A stretch of DNA of 64,000 nt. Source: an uncultured bacterium (lineage in GTDB: Bacteria > Pseudomonadota > Alphaproteobacteria > Sphingomonadales > Sphingomonadaceae). The DNA is taken from contig CALOGB020000126.1 of assembly GCA_942636505.2 (NCBI GenBank), forward strand, positions 1 to 64,000, read 5' to 3'. Under the pieces are notes generated by a model. The model had not been told where the DNA came from, searched no databases, and worked only from the letters and a program-made list of their open reading frames with translations. Below are positions 1 through 8,185 of the stretch, one piece after another; the stretch's first letter is position 1; each line of letters opens with the position of its first letter. Both the position numbers and the translations under genes were made by a program.

Positions 1-309
1 CGACTTAGCTTTAAACGATACCCCGAACCCTTGAGGAGCCCGGAAACCGCAAGCCGCCGCCCACATGTCCCTTCATCTTAACCTACAATGTCAAAGAGCC
101 GACAAAAATACCGACACTCGCATAACCCTCTCTTCCGAGAAAGCTTGCAGCATCTGGTTTTTTGCGACCGTCGCAGAAGCCGGTGAGGCACTCCGCTGCG
201 GTTCGACGTATCTAAGAGAGCGAACTCAGAACGTCAACAGGGAATTTTCAAATATGGAATAACAACGACGCGGGAGGGTAGCTGTCCGGTGTCGGGCTCG
301 CGGACATGA
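1..309. other. No recognisable gene at left edge
   Basis: No reading frame here resembles a known family or has a convincing start and ribosome-binding site. Base composition is less GC-rich around 80-260 than in the neighbouring genes. The stretch leads into two decayed coding remnants. Confidence 0.5.
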
Positions 310-410
310 GCGCTCATCGACGACTGGCGCGCACGGTTCGACTGGCACACGTAGGAAGGGCGGCTGGACGAGTTGCTCCCGTTCACCAAACCGGCGCTGT
401 TCGTAGATGG
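310..410 (+). pseudogene. Possible epoxide hydrolase N-terminal fragment
   Basis: One plus-strand frame, interrupted by a stop codon, reads LIDDWRARFDWHT, then after the stop GRLDELLPFTKPALFVDG. This resembles the N-terminal lid region of epoxide hydrolases (a W-R-x-x-F-D-W segment followed by a run such as R-L-N-x-F-P-Q-F and an I-D-G turn). There is no start codon, catalytic triad or downstream alpha/beta-hydrolase core, so it would be a dead fragment. The similarity is short and judged by eye, and chance resemblance is possible. Confidence 0.3.
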
Positions 411-897
411 CTAGGGCGCCTTCGGTATCGGCATGATGGTCGATCAACGCGCACGCGATCTCTGCTGCATCCAGTATCGCCAGATTGCCCCCCCCCCCCC
501 CCCGCAAACGGAGACATGAGGCGCGCGACATCGCCTTAGCAGCGTCACGCCCGTTACTCGCCGCCAACACGGCAAGGGCGGCAACGCGTGAATGAGGCGG
601 GCCACCGAGACCGTTTCGCAACAGGTGATCAGGGCACGTAGCGATTGCACCCAGCCGCTGAACGACCCAGCCGTTAAACGAAGTCGCTATCCGGGCGGTC
701 GCGACTGGCTGGTCTGCTGCCAGCCATTCCTCGGGCAGATCACATAAGCATCGAAGCTGCCGCTGGCGTTACCGTGCGCAAGGGATGCCCGGCCCGGGCG
801 CCGCCATCATCAACGGGCCCGAGCCGATCACCGCCGCGGCGGGTACCGCGCGGGGATCGTCCGCGTCGAAGTGACCCTCGAAACACTATAAAACCTG
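390..897 (-). pseudogene. Decayed FAD-dependent monooxygenase (TetX/PheA type), C-terminal half
   Basis: Reading the minus strand in shifting frames recovers the C-terminal half of a single-component FAD monooxygenase. In order the pieces are a D-A-D-D-P-R-A-V-P segment, MMAAPGPGI, HGNASGSFDAYV, PEEWLAAD, a SLRALIT helix, LIHALPPLPCWRRV, GVTLL, GDVARLMSPFAG, NLAILDAAEIACALI and ALAIYEQRRF. The GD-x(6-8)-PFAGEGANLA-type flavin-binding motif of this family is clearly visible but split by frameshifts. One of the shifts lies at a run of 16 C (488-503) where the family has G-E-G-A-N. The N-terminal FAD-binding half is absent; the next gene begins about 40 bp beyond the 5' edge. It is non-functional as written. 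The family assignment is good, but the precise substrate class cannot be told. Confidence 0.7.
488..503. repeat. 16-nt poly-C homopolymer
   Basis: Sixteen consecutive C residues, by far the longest homopolymer noticed in the window. It falls on the flavin-binding glycine-rich motif of the decayed monooxygenase. Such tracts are slippage-prone and are also a common place for sequencing-length errors, so the exact count is uncertain. Confidence 0.9.
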
Positions 898-936
898 TCG
901 GATGATTGCGTGTTGGCCAAAAAATGTCCTCCCGCC

Positions 937-1821
937 TCACCCATCGAGATAGGCGGCGAGTTCCTCGGGCGCGGCGTGCGGGAAAGATTGCCGCAGAAAA
1001 TCGAGAAAGGCGGAAACCCTCGCGTTGAGTAGTCTGCGCGACGGGTAAAGCGCCCAAAGGCGGATATCTGAGTCCGCTATGTCGCCCCAATGCGCCAGCC
1101 GCCCGCTGGCGATATCGCGACTGACCAGCGACAGCGGTAGCCGGGCGGCCCCTGCCCCAGCGCGCACTGCGTCGCGGATCATGATCAGCGACGACAGGCG
1201 CAGCACCGGATCGACCGCAATCGTCGACGTTCCAGCCGCACCTGCAAGCCGCCAGTTTTGCGCGGCATCGCCACCACGCACCACGGCGGGCACGACGCCC
1301 GCACTGCGCGGCATGTCAGGCGCGGCCACCACCACCAGTCGATCATGGAGAAACGGCCGGCCGACCAGCGCATCATCTGCCGCGGGATCGACGCGGATCA
1401 CCAGATCGTAGCCTTCCTCGATCATGTCCACCGCACGATCTTCAGTGGTCACTTCCAGCCGTATTTCGATGTGGCGACGGGAGAACTCCGCAGCCAACCG
1501 GCCCATCGCCGTCTGCGAGAACAGCAGCGGTGCGCTGATCCGCAGGCGGCCGCGCACCCGTTCGCTGCCCGAGGCAATGGCCGCGGCCGTTTCCTCCAAT
1601 TCGGTCAGCAGCGCGCCGGCGCGTTCGAACAGCGCGCGCCCTTCTTCGGTCAGCTTGAGATCACGTCGTCCGCGTTCGAACAGCCGCAGGTCGAGCGCTG
1701 CCTCCAGCTCTCCCACGCGTCGCGACAGCGTCGCCTTGGGCCGGCGCGCGGCGCGAGCGGCTTTCCCAAACCCACCATGACGGGCGACGAGTATGAAGTC
1801 GGCAAGCGCGAGCAGGTCCAT
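937..1821 (-). CDS. LysR-family transcriptional regulator
   Basis: A one-component DNA-binding regulator of about 294 residues, the usual LysR length. Residues 1-60 form the winged helix-turn-helix (DLLALADFILVARHGGFGKA, then A-T-L-S-R-R-V-G-E-L-E). They are followed by a linker helix and a type-2 periplasmic-binding-like effector domain beginning near RLRISAPLLF. I take the ATG at 1821; an upstream ATG at 1860 would add 13 residues but lacks a ribosome-binding site. It is divergently transcribed from the NmrA-like reductase starting at 1928, the classic arrangement in which a LysR protein controls its neighbour and itself from the shared promoter (1822-1927). The effector is unknown. Confidence 0.9.
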   Translation of the reverse strand: MDLLALADFILVARHGGFGKAARAARRPKATLSRRVGELEAALDLRLFERGRRDLKLTEEGRALFERAGALLTELEETAAAIASGSERVRGRLRISAPLLFSQTAMGRLAAEFSRRHIEIRLEVTTEDRAVDMIEEGYDLVIRVDPAADDALVGRPFLHDRLVVVAAPDMPRSAGVVPAVVRGGDAAQNWRLAGAAGTSTIAVDPVLRLSSLIMIRDAVRAGAGAARLPLSLVSRDIASGRLAHWGDIADSDIRLWALYPSRRLLNARVSAFLDFLRQSFPHAAPEELAAYLDG

Positions 1822-1927
1822 ATCGTTCCACCAGTGAGACCATGCGTCCAGATTACGCATCTATTTGCACGAGCGTGGATCACGCTTCTTTGCATCGTCA
1901 GCAAGACAAAACGAAGGAGCGAACACC

Positions 1928-2794
1928 ATGACCATTCTCGTGATCGGAGCCACCGGCCGCGTCGGCCGCCATGTCGTCGACCAACTCATACAGCGCGATG
2001 CGCAGGTGCGCGTGCTCACGCGCGATCCCGCCAAGGCTGCGTTCCCGGTCGGCGTCGAGGTGATGCAAGGCGACCTGCTCGACATCGTCGCGCTGCGCGC
2101 TGCCTTCTCCGGCGTCAGCACGGTGTTCCTGCTCAATGCGGTAACGGGCGACGAATTCACGCAGGCGATCCTCACACTCAACGTCGCGCGCGAAGCCGGC
2201 GTCGATCGCGTCGTCTATCTGTCGGTGTTCGACGCCGACCGCGCCGTCAATGTCCCGCACTTTGCGGTGAAATCGGGGGCCGAGCGGATGCTGGCCGCGA
2301 TGGGCTTCGGCGCCACCATCCTGCGCCCGACCTACTTCATTGATAATGAGGTGATGGTGAAGGACGTGATCCTACAGCACGGCGTCTACCCAATACCGGT
2401 CGGCGGCAGGGGCGTGGCGATGGTCGATGCGCGCGACATCGCCGAGGTCGCGGCGATCGAGTTGATCCGTCGTGAGCGCGCACCGCACACGCTACCGATC
2501 GAGACGATCAACCTGGTCGGCCCCGAGACGCTGACCGGGGTCGACGTCGCGGCGATCTGGTCCGACGTTCTCGGCCGCACTGTCACCTATGGTGGCGACG
2601 ATCCCAGCGGCTTCGAACAGACCATGGCGACGTTCATGCCGGAATGGATGGCTTATGAGATGCGTCTCATGGCCGAGCGCTACGTCAGCGACGGCATGAT
2701 CCCGGAAGATGGCGACCGCGAGCGTCTCGTGACGCTGCTTGGCCGCCCTCTCCACGGCTACCGCGAGACTGCCGCCCGGATCGCTGCCGAATGA
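1928..2794 (+). CDS. NmrA-like NAD(P)-binding reductase (atypical SDR)
   Basis: A 288-residue atypical short-chain dehydrogenase. The N-terminus MTILVIGATGRVGRHVVDQL gives a G-x-T-G-x-x-G nucleotide-binding loop on a first Rossmann strand, and VYLSVF and LRPTYFIDN match the NmrA/QorB-like core. It lacks a strong Y-x-x-x-K catalytic pair, as is usual for NmrA-type sensors and quinone reductases. The start at 1928 is chosen because AAGGAG lies 8 bp upstream (1914-1919); an in-frame ATG at 1865 lacks a site. It is divergent from the LysR gene, which probably regulates it. The likely role is a redox-sensing or quinone/azo reductase-like enzyme; the substrate is not determinable. Confidence 0.85.
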   Translation: MTILVIGATGRVGRHVVDQLIQRDAQVRVLTRDPAKAAFPVGVEVMQGDLLDIVALRAAFSGVSTVFLLNAVTGDEFTQAILTLNVAREAGVDRVVYLSVFDADRAVNVPHFAVKSGAERMLAAMGFGATILRPTYFIDNEVMVKDVILQHGVYPIPVGGRGVAMVDARDIAEVAAIELIRRERAPHTLPIETINLVGPETLTGVDVAAIWSDVLGRTVTYGGDDPSGFEQTMATFMPEWMAYEMRLMAERYVSDGMIPEDGDRERLVTLLGRPLHGYRETAARIAAE

Positions 2795-2859
2795 TACTCA
2801 GGCAGGGCCCAGCGGTCGGCAGGTTCGCACCCGTCGACCGCTGGGTTCGCGTATCAGGC

Positions 2860-3000
2860 AACCGAGTCCGCGCGGGAGGGGCATCGCATTGGCGCCGAAC
2901 TGGCGCCGACCTGGGTCGTCGGCGGACGGGCCGGCAGCACGAACGGCGAGGCTCTCGGTAGGCGCATTTACCGCCCCCTTGCTCGCGCGGTAGGTACTGA
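2860..3000 (-). pseudogene. Possible short-chain dehydrogenase fragment
   Basis: The minus strand reads STYRASKGAVNAPTESLAV, matching the Y-x-A-S-K-x-A-x-N active-site helix of classical short-chain dehydrogenases. A degraded R-R-x-F-G-A-N-A-M-P stretch follows, where families show a G-I-R-V-N-A-V-x-P strand. Neither the nucleotide-binding half nor a proper C-terminus exists, so this is at most a remnant. Evidence is short and by eye. Confidence 0.3.
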
Positions 3001-3064
3001 TGCAGTTCCAAGTCAAAGCCCGAGGAACAGCCGGCAATGAGCGCGATGCGGCCTCTTCCATCCG

Positions 3065-5404
3065 CTATGCTGCCCGGCTGATTCTGTTCTCGAGCAGCCC
3101 CGCGATACGGCCACTCTCAACCGGACGACTGAATAGATAGCCCTGAATGTAACCGCAGCCCTCACCGCGCAGCAGGTCGAGCTGCCCGGTATCCTCGACG
3201 CCCTCGGCAGTCGTTTCCATGTCCAGCGCGGCCGCCAGGTCGACGATCGCGCGGACGATCGCCGCGGCGCTCGGATCGGTGGCGATGCTGGTGATGAACG
3301 AGCGGTCGATCTTGATCTTGTCGAACGGAAAGCTGCGCAGGTAGCTGAGCGACGAATAGCCGGTACCGAAATCGTCGAGCGCGACGCGGATGCCCATCGC
3401 GCGCAGCGTGTGCAGCAACGCGATCACCGGGCCCTCGCCGTCGAGGAAGACCGATTCCGTGATCTCGATCTCGAGCCTGTCGGGCGCCAAGCCACTATGT
3501 GCGAGCGCCTGGAGAATGATCGCCTGCAATCCGCTGTTGCGGAACTGCAGCGGCGAGACGTTGACCGCGACGCGGATATGCTCTGGCCAGTGCATCGCCT
3601 GTCGACAGGCTTCCTGCATCACCCACTCGCCGATTGCGATGATCAGCCCGGTATCCTCGGCGATCGGGATGAATTCGGCCGGGGGAACGATGCCGCGCTC
3701 CGGATGATGCCAGCGCACGAGCGCTTCGAACCCACCGATCCGGTCCGCCTTCAGGTCGAATACCGGCTGGTAATTGAGCACGAACTGGCCTGCCTGGATC
3801 GCCGCGCGAAGGTCGAGCTCGACTTGCCGACGCCAGCGCGCGGCCGCGTCGAGCGAGGGTTCGAAAAACCGGAACACGCCGCGACCGTCTTCCTTGGCGA
3901 GATACAGCGCGAGGTCGGCATTCTTGAGCAGTTCGTCGGCGTGCTCGCCATCAACCGGGCCGATCGCGATGCCGATGCTGACCGCGGTCGCGATATGGTG
4001 GCCATCGGCCACGACCGGCTGGCGCATCATGTCGAGGATGCTCTGTGCAAGGACGCGCGGGCGATCGGCATCGAACTGGCCCGAGAGGATCACCGCGTAT
4101 TCGTCGCCACCGAGCCGCGAGACCAGCCCGTCGGGTGCGACCTCGCTCAACATCGTGCCGATCGCCTTCAGCAACGCATCGCCGACCGGATGGCCGAGCG
4201 TGTCGTTCACGCCCTTGAAGCGATCGAGATCGAGACACAGCACCGCGATTCCCCCGCCGGTGCGCCCGACCTGGAGGATCGCCTGGTCGAGCGATTGGCG
4301 GAAATACGTCCGGTTCGGCAGGCCGGTGAGGACATCGTGGAACGCGAGATGGGTGATCCGGTTCTCGCGTTCGAGGATGCCGGCCGACATCCGGTCGAAG
4401 CTGGCGGCGAGCCTGCTGATCTCGTCGCGCCCCTTCACGACGATATGCGCGCGACTCCCCTCCTCCAGCGCTCGCGCCGCGGCGTCCAGCGCCGCGATCG
4501 GTCCGGCGATCCCCATCGCCAGGCGCCGGCTGCCCAGCACGACGAGGATCAGCCCGGCCAGCCCGGCCAGCGCGATGCCCGCCTGCAATGGCAGATACGG
4601 AGTCAGTGCGGCGTTGAGGGGATAGCGGATCAGGATCGCCGCCTGCGGTCGATTTGTCAGGCCGGCAAGCGGCTTGGCGATCGCGAACGCGCGGCCGGTC
4701 GACAAATTGAGGGTGGCGAGTGTCCGAGATGACCGCGATGCCTCGACCAGATCGTCGACCGCCGCGTTCGATCCAACCGACCTGTCTGCCGCGTGCCAGC
4801 GCCCTGCGCCGTCGCTGCGCATGATCGTCGCGATCAGCGGGATCGCAGAAAGCCGTTCGAGCCCCTGCATCTCGGTGCCGTCGAGCCGCACCGCGAAGAC
4901 CACCCAGCCGACCTGCATAGGTGCCATCACCGGTGACATGATGAGTCGGTACACCTGCCCCGCCACCACCACGACCGCGTCGCGCCGACCGTCCGGAACC
5001 GCGAAGGGGAACTGCGCGACCGTCGCAGCCAGGGCGCCTGAGGGACCGGTGACCTGACCCTCCTGATCGACCACGAACGCGGCAGTAACCTCTGCCCGGT
5101 TGCTGATATTGGCGAGCGCGGACGCGATCGTCGGCCGATCGCCGCTAGCGACCGCCGCGCGGAATCCGAAATCTCGCGACAACAGGTCGGCCGAGGCGAT
5201 CAGCGACTGAGACCTGAGCGACCAGAGCCGGTCGTAGACGCTGCCGCTGGTAACGAGTTCCTGACGCACGGAATCGCGCGCGTGCGTCCAGATCATCCCC
5301 TGCGCGACGACGGCAAGCAGCACCAGCGTCACCGCGAACAGGCTTGCGTACAGCACTGACAGCTTGGTCCGGAGATGGCGGAACCGCGGCCAGCGCAGAC
5401 TCAT
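3065..5404 (-). CDS. Membrane sensor diguanylate cyclase/phosphodiesterase (GGDEF-EAL)
   Basis: A 779-residue inner-membrane protein for cyclic-di-GMP turnover. TM1 lies at about residues 14-36, followed by a periplasmic Cache-like sensor of about 230 residues, TM2 near 275-295, a HAMP linker, GGDEF and EAL. The cyclase signature is R-L-G-G-D-E-Y (432-436), a tolerated variant; the product-inhibition R-x-x-D site five residues upstream is absent. The EAL half keeps E560-A-L, VNVSPLQF, E-I-T-E, DDFGTGYSS, KIDRSF, AEGVE and QGYLFSRP, so phosphodiesterase activity is expected. The ATG at 5404 overlaps the cupredoxin gene's stop as TGATG, so the two are translationally coupled; a GTG at 5407 is an alternative. 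The periplasmic domain may sense something linked to the cupredoxin. Confidence 0.92.
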   Translation of the reverse strand: MSLRWPRFRHLRTKLSVLYASLFAVTLVLLAVVAQGMIWTHARDSVRQELVTSGSVYDRLWSLRSQSLIASADLLSRDFGFRAAVASGDRPTIASALANISNRAEVTAAFVVDQEGQVTGPSGALAATVAQFPFAVPDGRRDAVVVVAGQVYRLIMSPVMAPMQVGWVVFAVRLDGTEMQGLERLSAIPLIATIMRSDGAGRWHAADRSVGSNAAVDDLVEASRSSRTLATLNLSTGRAFAIAKPLAGLTNRPQAAILIRYPLNAALTPYLPLQAGIALAGLAGLILVVLGSRRLAMGIAGPIAALDAAARALEEGSRAHIVVKGRDEISRLAASFDRMSAGILERENRITHLAFHDVLTGLPNRTYFRQSLDQAILQVGRTGGGIAVLCLDLDRFKGVNDTLGHPVGDALLKAIGTMLSEVAPDGLVSRLGGDEYAVILSGQFDADRPRVLAQSILDMMRQPVVADGHHIATAVSIGIAIGPVDGEHADELLKNADLALYLAKEDGRGVFRFFEPSLDAAARWRRQVELDLRAAIQAGQFVLNYQPVFDLKADRIGGFEALVRWHHPERGIVPPAEFIPIAEDTGLIIAIGEWVMQEACRQAMHWPEHIRVAVNVSPLQFRNSGLQAIILQALAHSGLAPDRLEIEITESVFLDGEGPVIALLHTLRAMGIRVALDDFGTGYSSLSYLRSFPFDKIKIDRSFITSIATDPSAAAIVRAIVDLAAALDMETTAEGVEDTGQLDLLRGEGCGYIQGYLFSRPVESGRIAGLLENRISRAA

Positions 5405-6003
5405 CACCGGTGCAGCACGAAAGTCGTGGCAAAGCCGGTGGCGGCGACGTCGATCGGCTGGGAGGCGGTGCTGCCGGGCGCGCGAATAGATGGGTGCCAG
5501 ACACGGACCGTGCCTGTCCCCGCGGGAACGCCGGTGATGCTGACATGCCCCGCCTGGTCGGTCAGCGCGGCAAACGGGGTGGCAGTGACGAACACGAACC
5601 CACTCATCGAGTCATGGATGTTGCAGCCAAGCGGGACCACACCCGGACGGTCGAACAGGACGGTTCGCGCATCCTCCTGCCCGTAGAGTTTCAGATCGAA
5701 CTTCTTGGTCTTCGAAAACGAATAGACGTGGTGACGCACCCGGTCGCGATTGGGGAAGCCGACCGTCGCGCCGACGGGGACGATCAGCACATGCGGCTGA
5801 AACGCGATGTCGCGCTGTTCGATCATGTACGGCCCGCGCACCGTTACCGCCGGCGCCTTGGGCGTCTCGATCGTGACCACCGCGCCCGGCAGCGGCTTGC
5901 CGTCGAAGCCACGGACGTCGATCGCCACCGTGGCGGCATGCGCCGCCATCGGCAGTGCGAGCACGACGATCATCGAGGTCAGGCGGAGGACGGATGCGTA
6001 CAT
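5404..6003 (-). CDS. Periplasmic cupredoxin-like protein ('methylamine utilization' type)
   Basis: A 199-residue exported protein with a signal peptide at residues 1-23 (cleavage near AAHA). A small Ig/transthyretin-like strand pattern around GKPLPGAVVTI precedes a cupredoxin region. A full type-1 copper set is visible: H91/H92 in RHHVYSF, then C127, H130 and M133 in G-C-N-I-H-D-S-M. The motif and length match proteins often named 'methylamine utilization protein', although no methylamine dehydrogenase genes are present, so that name says little. The start at 6003 follows an AGAGG-like site; longer upstream starts would bury the signal peptide. It is the first gene of a pair with the GGDEF-EAL protein and divergent from DUF3034. 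A role as a periplasmic electron carrier or copper/redox sensor is inference. Confidence 0.8.
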   Translation of the reverse strand: MYASVLRLTSMIVVLALPMAAHAATVAIDVRGFDGKPLPGAVVTIETPKAPAVTVRGPYMIEQRDIAFQPHVLIVPVGATVGFPNRDRVRHHVYSFSKTKKFDLKLYGQEDARTVLFDRPGVVPLGCNIHDSMSGFVFVTATPFAALTDQAGHVSITGVPAGTGTVRVWHPSIRAPGSTASQPIDVAATGFATTFVLHR

Positions 6004-6130
6004 AGCTTGGCCTCTAACGGTCCGAAGATTGCGAAGCCGTAAACGCCACTGACGTCCGGTCATGTCTTTTTCGCTCGGGCTCCGCATCGATAACCCGGCG
6101 TGGGAGACCAACAATTAACCAATAGTCTCC

Positions 6131-7039
6131 ATGGGATACCGGATGATTCGCATGTCGCCATCGACCGTCGCCGGATGCATCGCCAAGCTCGCAGTGGCGA
6201 TCACCGTCGTGACAGCATCCCCTGCCGCAGCGCACGAGGGTCGTGCCGGCGGTAAGCTCATGCTGACCAACGGCGTCACCACGATCGAGGGCAGTTCGGG
6301 CGGCGGCATCTCTACATGGGCGCTGATCGCCGGTAACGAGACCGTCGACGGGATCGGCGGGTCCGCGCATGTCTCGGTCATCCTGCTGCCGGACTATCGG
6401 TGGGAAAGCCACGGCGCAGCGATCGGCGTCCACGACCGGCTGGAACTGAGCTATGCCCGACAGAATCTCGACACGCGCGACGTCGGTGAAAAGCTGGGTA
6501 TCGGCCGCGGCTATACGCTCAACCAGGACGTATTCGGTGCCAAGCTGCGCGTCCTCGGCGATGCCGTCTATGGCAGCCCCTACCTGCCGCAGATCGCGAT
6601 CGGCGCGCAGTACAAGCACAATCTCGATCCGCAGATCGTCGCTGCGGTCGGTGGACGCCACGCCAGTGGTACCGACATCTACGTGGCTGCCACGAAGCTG
6701 CTGCTGCGACAGAGCATCCTGTTCGGCACCACGATCCGCTATACCAAGGCCAACCAGAACGGCCTGCTCGGGTTCGGGGGCGATCGTGGCTCAAATCGCA
6801 CTGTCCAGGTCGAGGGCACGCTGGGCTATCAGATCTCGCGCCAGTTGGTCGTCGGCGGCGAATACCGGTCGAAACCGGACAATCTCGGGTTCGCCAGGGA
6901 GAACGACTGGAAGACCGCCTATGCCGCGTATGCGATCAGCAAAAACCTGACTGCGACCGCGGCCTATGTCGATCTCGGATCGATCGCGACGGCCGAGCGC
7001 CAACGCGGCGGCTTCCTGTCGCTCCAGACCGCCTTCTAG
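6131..7039 (+). CDS. DUF3034 family outer-membrane protein
   Basis: A protein of about 302 residues with an N-terminal signal peptide ending near ASPAAA, followed by GGKLMLTNGVTTIEGSSGGG, which matches the start of DUF3034 proteins. The rest alternates short amphipathic strands (for example GAQYKHNL, VGGEYRSKP) and ends in an aromatic phenylalanine, as expected of an outer-membrane beta-barrel. The exact start is uncertain: ATGs at 6131, 6143 and 6152 are possible. It is divergent from the cupredoxin gene and 12 bp upstream of the globin gene, so the two plus-strand genes probably form an operon. The function of DUF3034 is unknown. Confidence 0.85.
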   Translation: MGYRMIRMSPSTVAGCIAKLAVAITVVTASPAAAHEGRAGGKLMLTNGVTTIEGSSGGGISTWALIAGNETVDGIGGSAHVSVILLPDYRWESHGAAIGVHDRLELSYARQNLDTRDVGEKLGIGRGYTLNQDVFGAKLRVLGDAVYGSPYLPQIAIGAQYKHNLDPQIVAAVGGRHASGTDIYVAATKLLLRQSILFGTTIRYTKANQNGLLGFGGDRGSNRTVQVEGTLGYQISRQLVVGGEYRSKPDNLGFARENDWKTAYAAYAISKNLTATAAYVDLGSIATAERQRGGFLSLQTAF

Positions 7040-7051
7040 GAGACGTTTCCG

Positions 7052-7522
7052 ATGCTCGTGTTAGCCCTGCTCGCCCTTTTCCAAACCGCGCCCACGCCGC
7101 CCGGCGAGGATCAGGTCGCGCCCTATGCAATGAGCGATGCCAATGCCGCAGGCCGCCCGTTCAAAGGCGTTGCCATGCTCGAGGCGTTTAACGGGGTGGC
7201 CGGCATCGACCGGATCGTCGACGATTTGGTGACGACGAGCCAGGCCGATGCGCGGATCGGCGACATCTTCAAGGGGCAGGACATGATCCGCCTGCGCCGC
7301 ACGCTGAAGGAGCAGTTCTGCGTCCTGTTGAACGGCGGATGCCACTACACCGGTCGCGACATGGCGACCGCGCACAAGAACCTCGGCATCCAGGCCAAGG
7401 ACATGAACGCGCTGGTCGAAAACCTCCAGGCCGCCATGCATCGCGAGGGTGTACCGTTTCCAACTCAAAACGCCTTCCTCGGCAAGCTCGCGGTTATGAA
7501 GCCGGACGTGGTCACCCGGTAG
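7052..7522 (+). CDS. Group 1 truncated hemoglobin, probably exported
   Basis: A 156-residue protein in which residues about 37-156 form a 2-over-2 globin. It shows GVAGIDRIVDDLV (helix B), LKEQFCVLLNGGCHYTGRDM, and the proximal haem histidine H108 in T-A-H-K-N-L-G-I. Unlike most cytosolic globins, its N-terminus MLVLALLALFQTAPTPPG looks like a short signal peptide, suggesting periplasmic location; no predictor was run. It sits 12 bp after DUF3034 and opposite the cupredoxin/GGDEF-EAL pair. Group 1 globins bind O2 and NO; here an NO or O2 sensing or detoxification role near a c-di-GMP sensor is plausible but inferred. Confidence 0.88.
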   Translation: MLVLALLALFQTAPTPPGEDQVAPYAMSDANAAGRPFKGVAMLEAFNGVAGIDRIVDDLVTTSQADARIGDIFKGQDMIRLRRTLKEQFCVLLNGGCHYTGRDMATAHKNLGIQAKDMNALVENLQAAMHREGVPFPTQNAFLGKLAVMKPDVVTR

Positions 7523-7709
7523 AAGCACTCACGGACGTTCAGCTTCCTGTCCCCGCCTCCCAACTTCAGATGCACGTTGACGAAGAGGGTCTCGGGGGTC
7601 CGCAAAAATCAAACTGTTGTGAATGATTAAGTTTTGGGACGGGCCGGGATGGTGAGCTTGGCGGGAGAATGCCGGCGATACATCGATGCTCAGGCGGTAT
7701 GTCTCGCGC

Positions 7710-7991
7710 TCAGGCTGACAAATCACGGATGTCAGTTGGCTCGAACCTCAGCTGTCGACGGTGCGTCGACGGTGACCTCTTCGCCACTGATAGTCTCGGC
7801 CGCCATTCTGTCGCAGGGCGGATAGGACGCGGCGTAAACCCTCCTCCGCAATTTAGGCAGACGTTGAGCAACTCTGTCTCGACGCACGTCGTACAGAACG
7901 TACATCCACAAGTGCAAATGCGCGCGTTCGTCGCCTCGGGCGGCAGATCGCGATCGCAGAACTCACAGTCCGGCCGTAGCTCAAGCGCCAT
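7710..7991 (-). CDS. DUF1272 zinc-ribbon-like protein
   Basis: A 93-residue protein beginning MALELRPDCEFCDRDLP, with the DUF1272 pattern of paired cysteines: C-x-x-C near the N-terminus, then C-T-C-G-C-T-F-C-x-x-C and C-L-N-C-G-G-G-F, ending the domain with PRPIRPAT. The arrangement suggests two zinc-binding knuckles. The family is usually shorter (about 75 residues), so the basic C-terminal tail may be a read-through extension. The start at 7991 gives the family's canonical N-terminus; an ATG at 8006 is possible. The function of the family is unknown. Confidence 0.82.
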   Translation of the reverse strand: MALELRPDCEFCDRDLPPEATNARICTCGCTFCTTCVETELLNVCLNCGGGFTPRPIRPATEWRPRLSVAKRSPSTHRRQLRFEPTDIRDLSA

Positions 7992-8185
7992 GATTTCCTC
8001 CGGCATCTTGCGTCGCGGCCCGCGCCGGTTTGGGGGGCTCGACAAGGTGAATGGAGTTACGGCTGTCGCCGATCCGCTTCGGCATTATGTCTGGTGTACG
8101 CCCCCGCTCCCGCGAGCGTCCGCTAGTGGGTCTCCGTCCTGTCGCCAGTTGGTCCGCTCCGGCGACCGGTACGCTGGGCAGCGAC

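Noticed and set aside
5404..6003. Naming the cupredoxin as part of methylamine oxidation
   Set aside because: No mauA/mauB-type dehydrogenase, amicyanin partner or maturation genes are present. The common database name is not supported by context.
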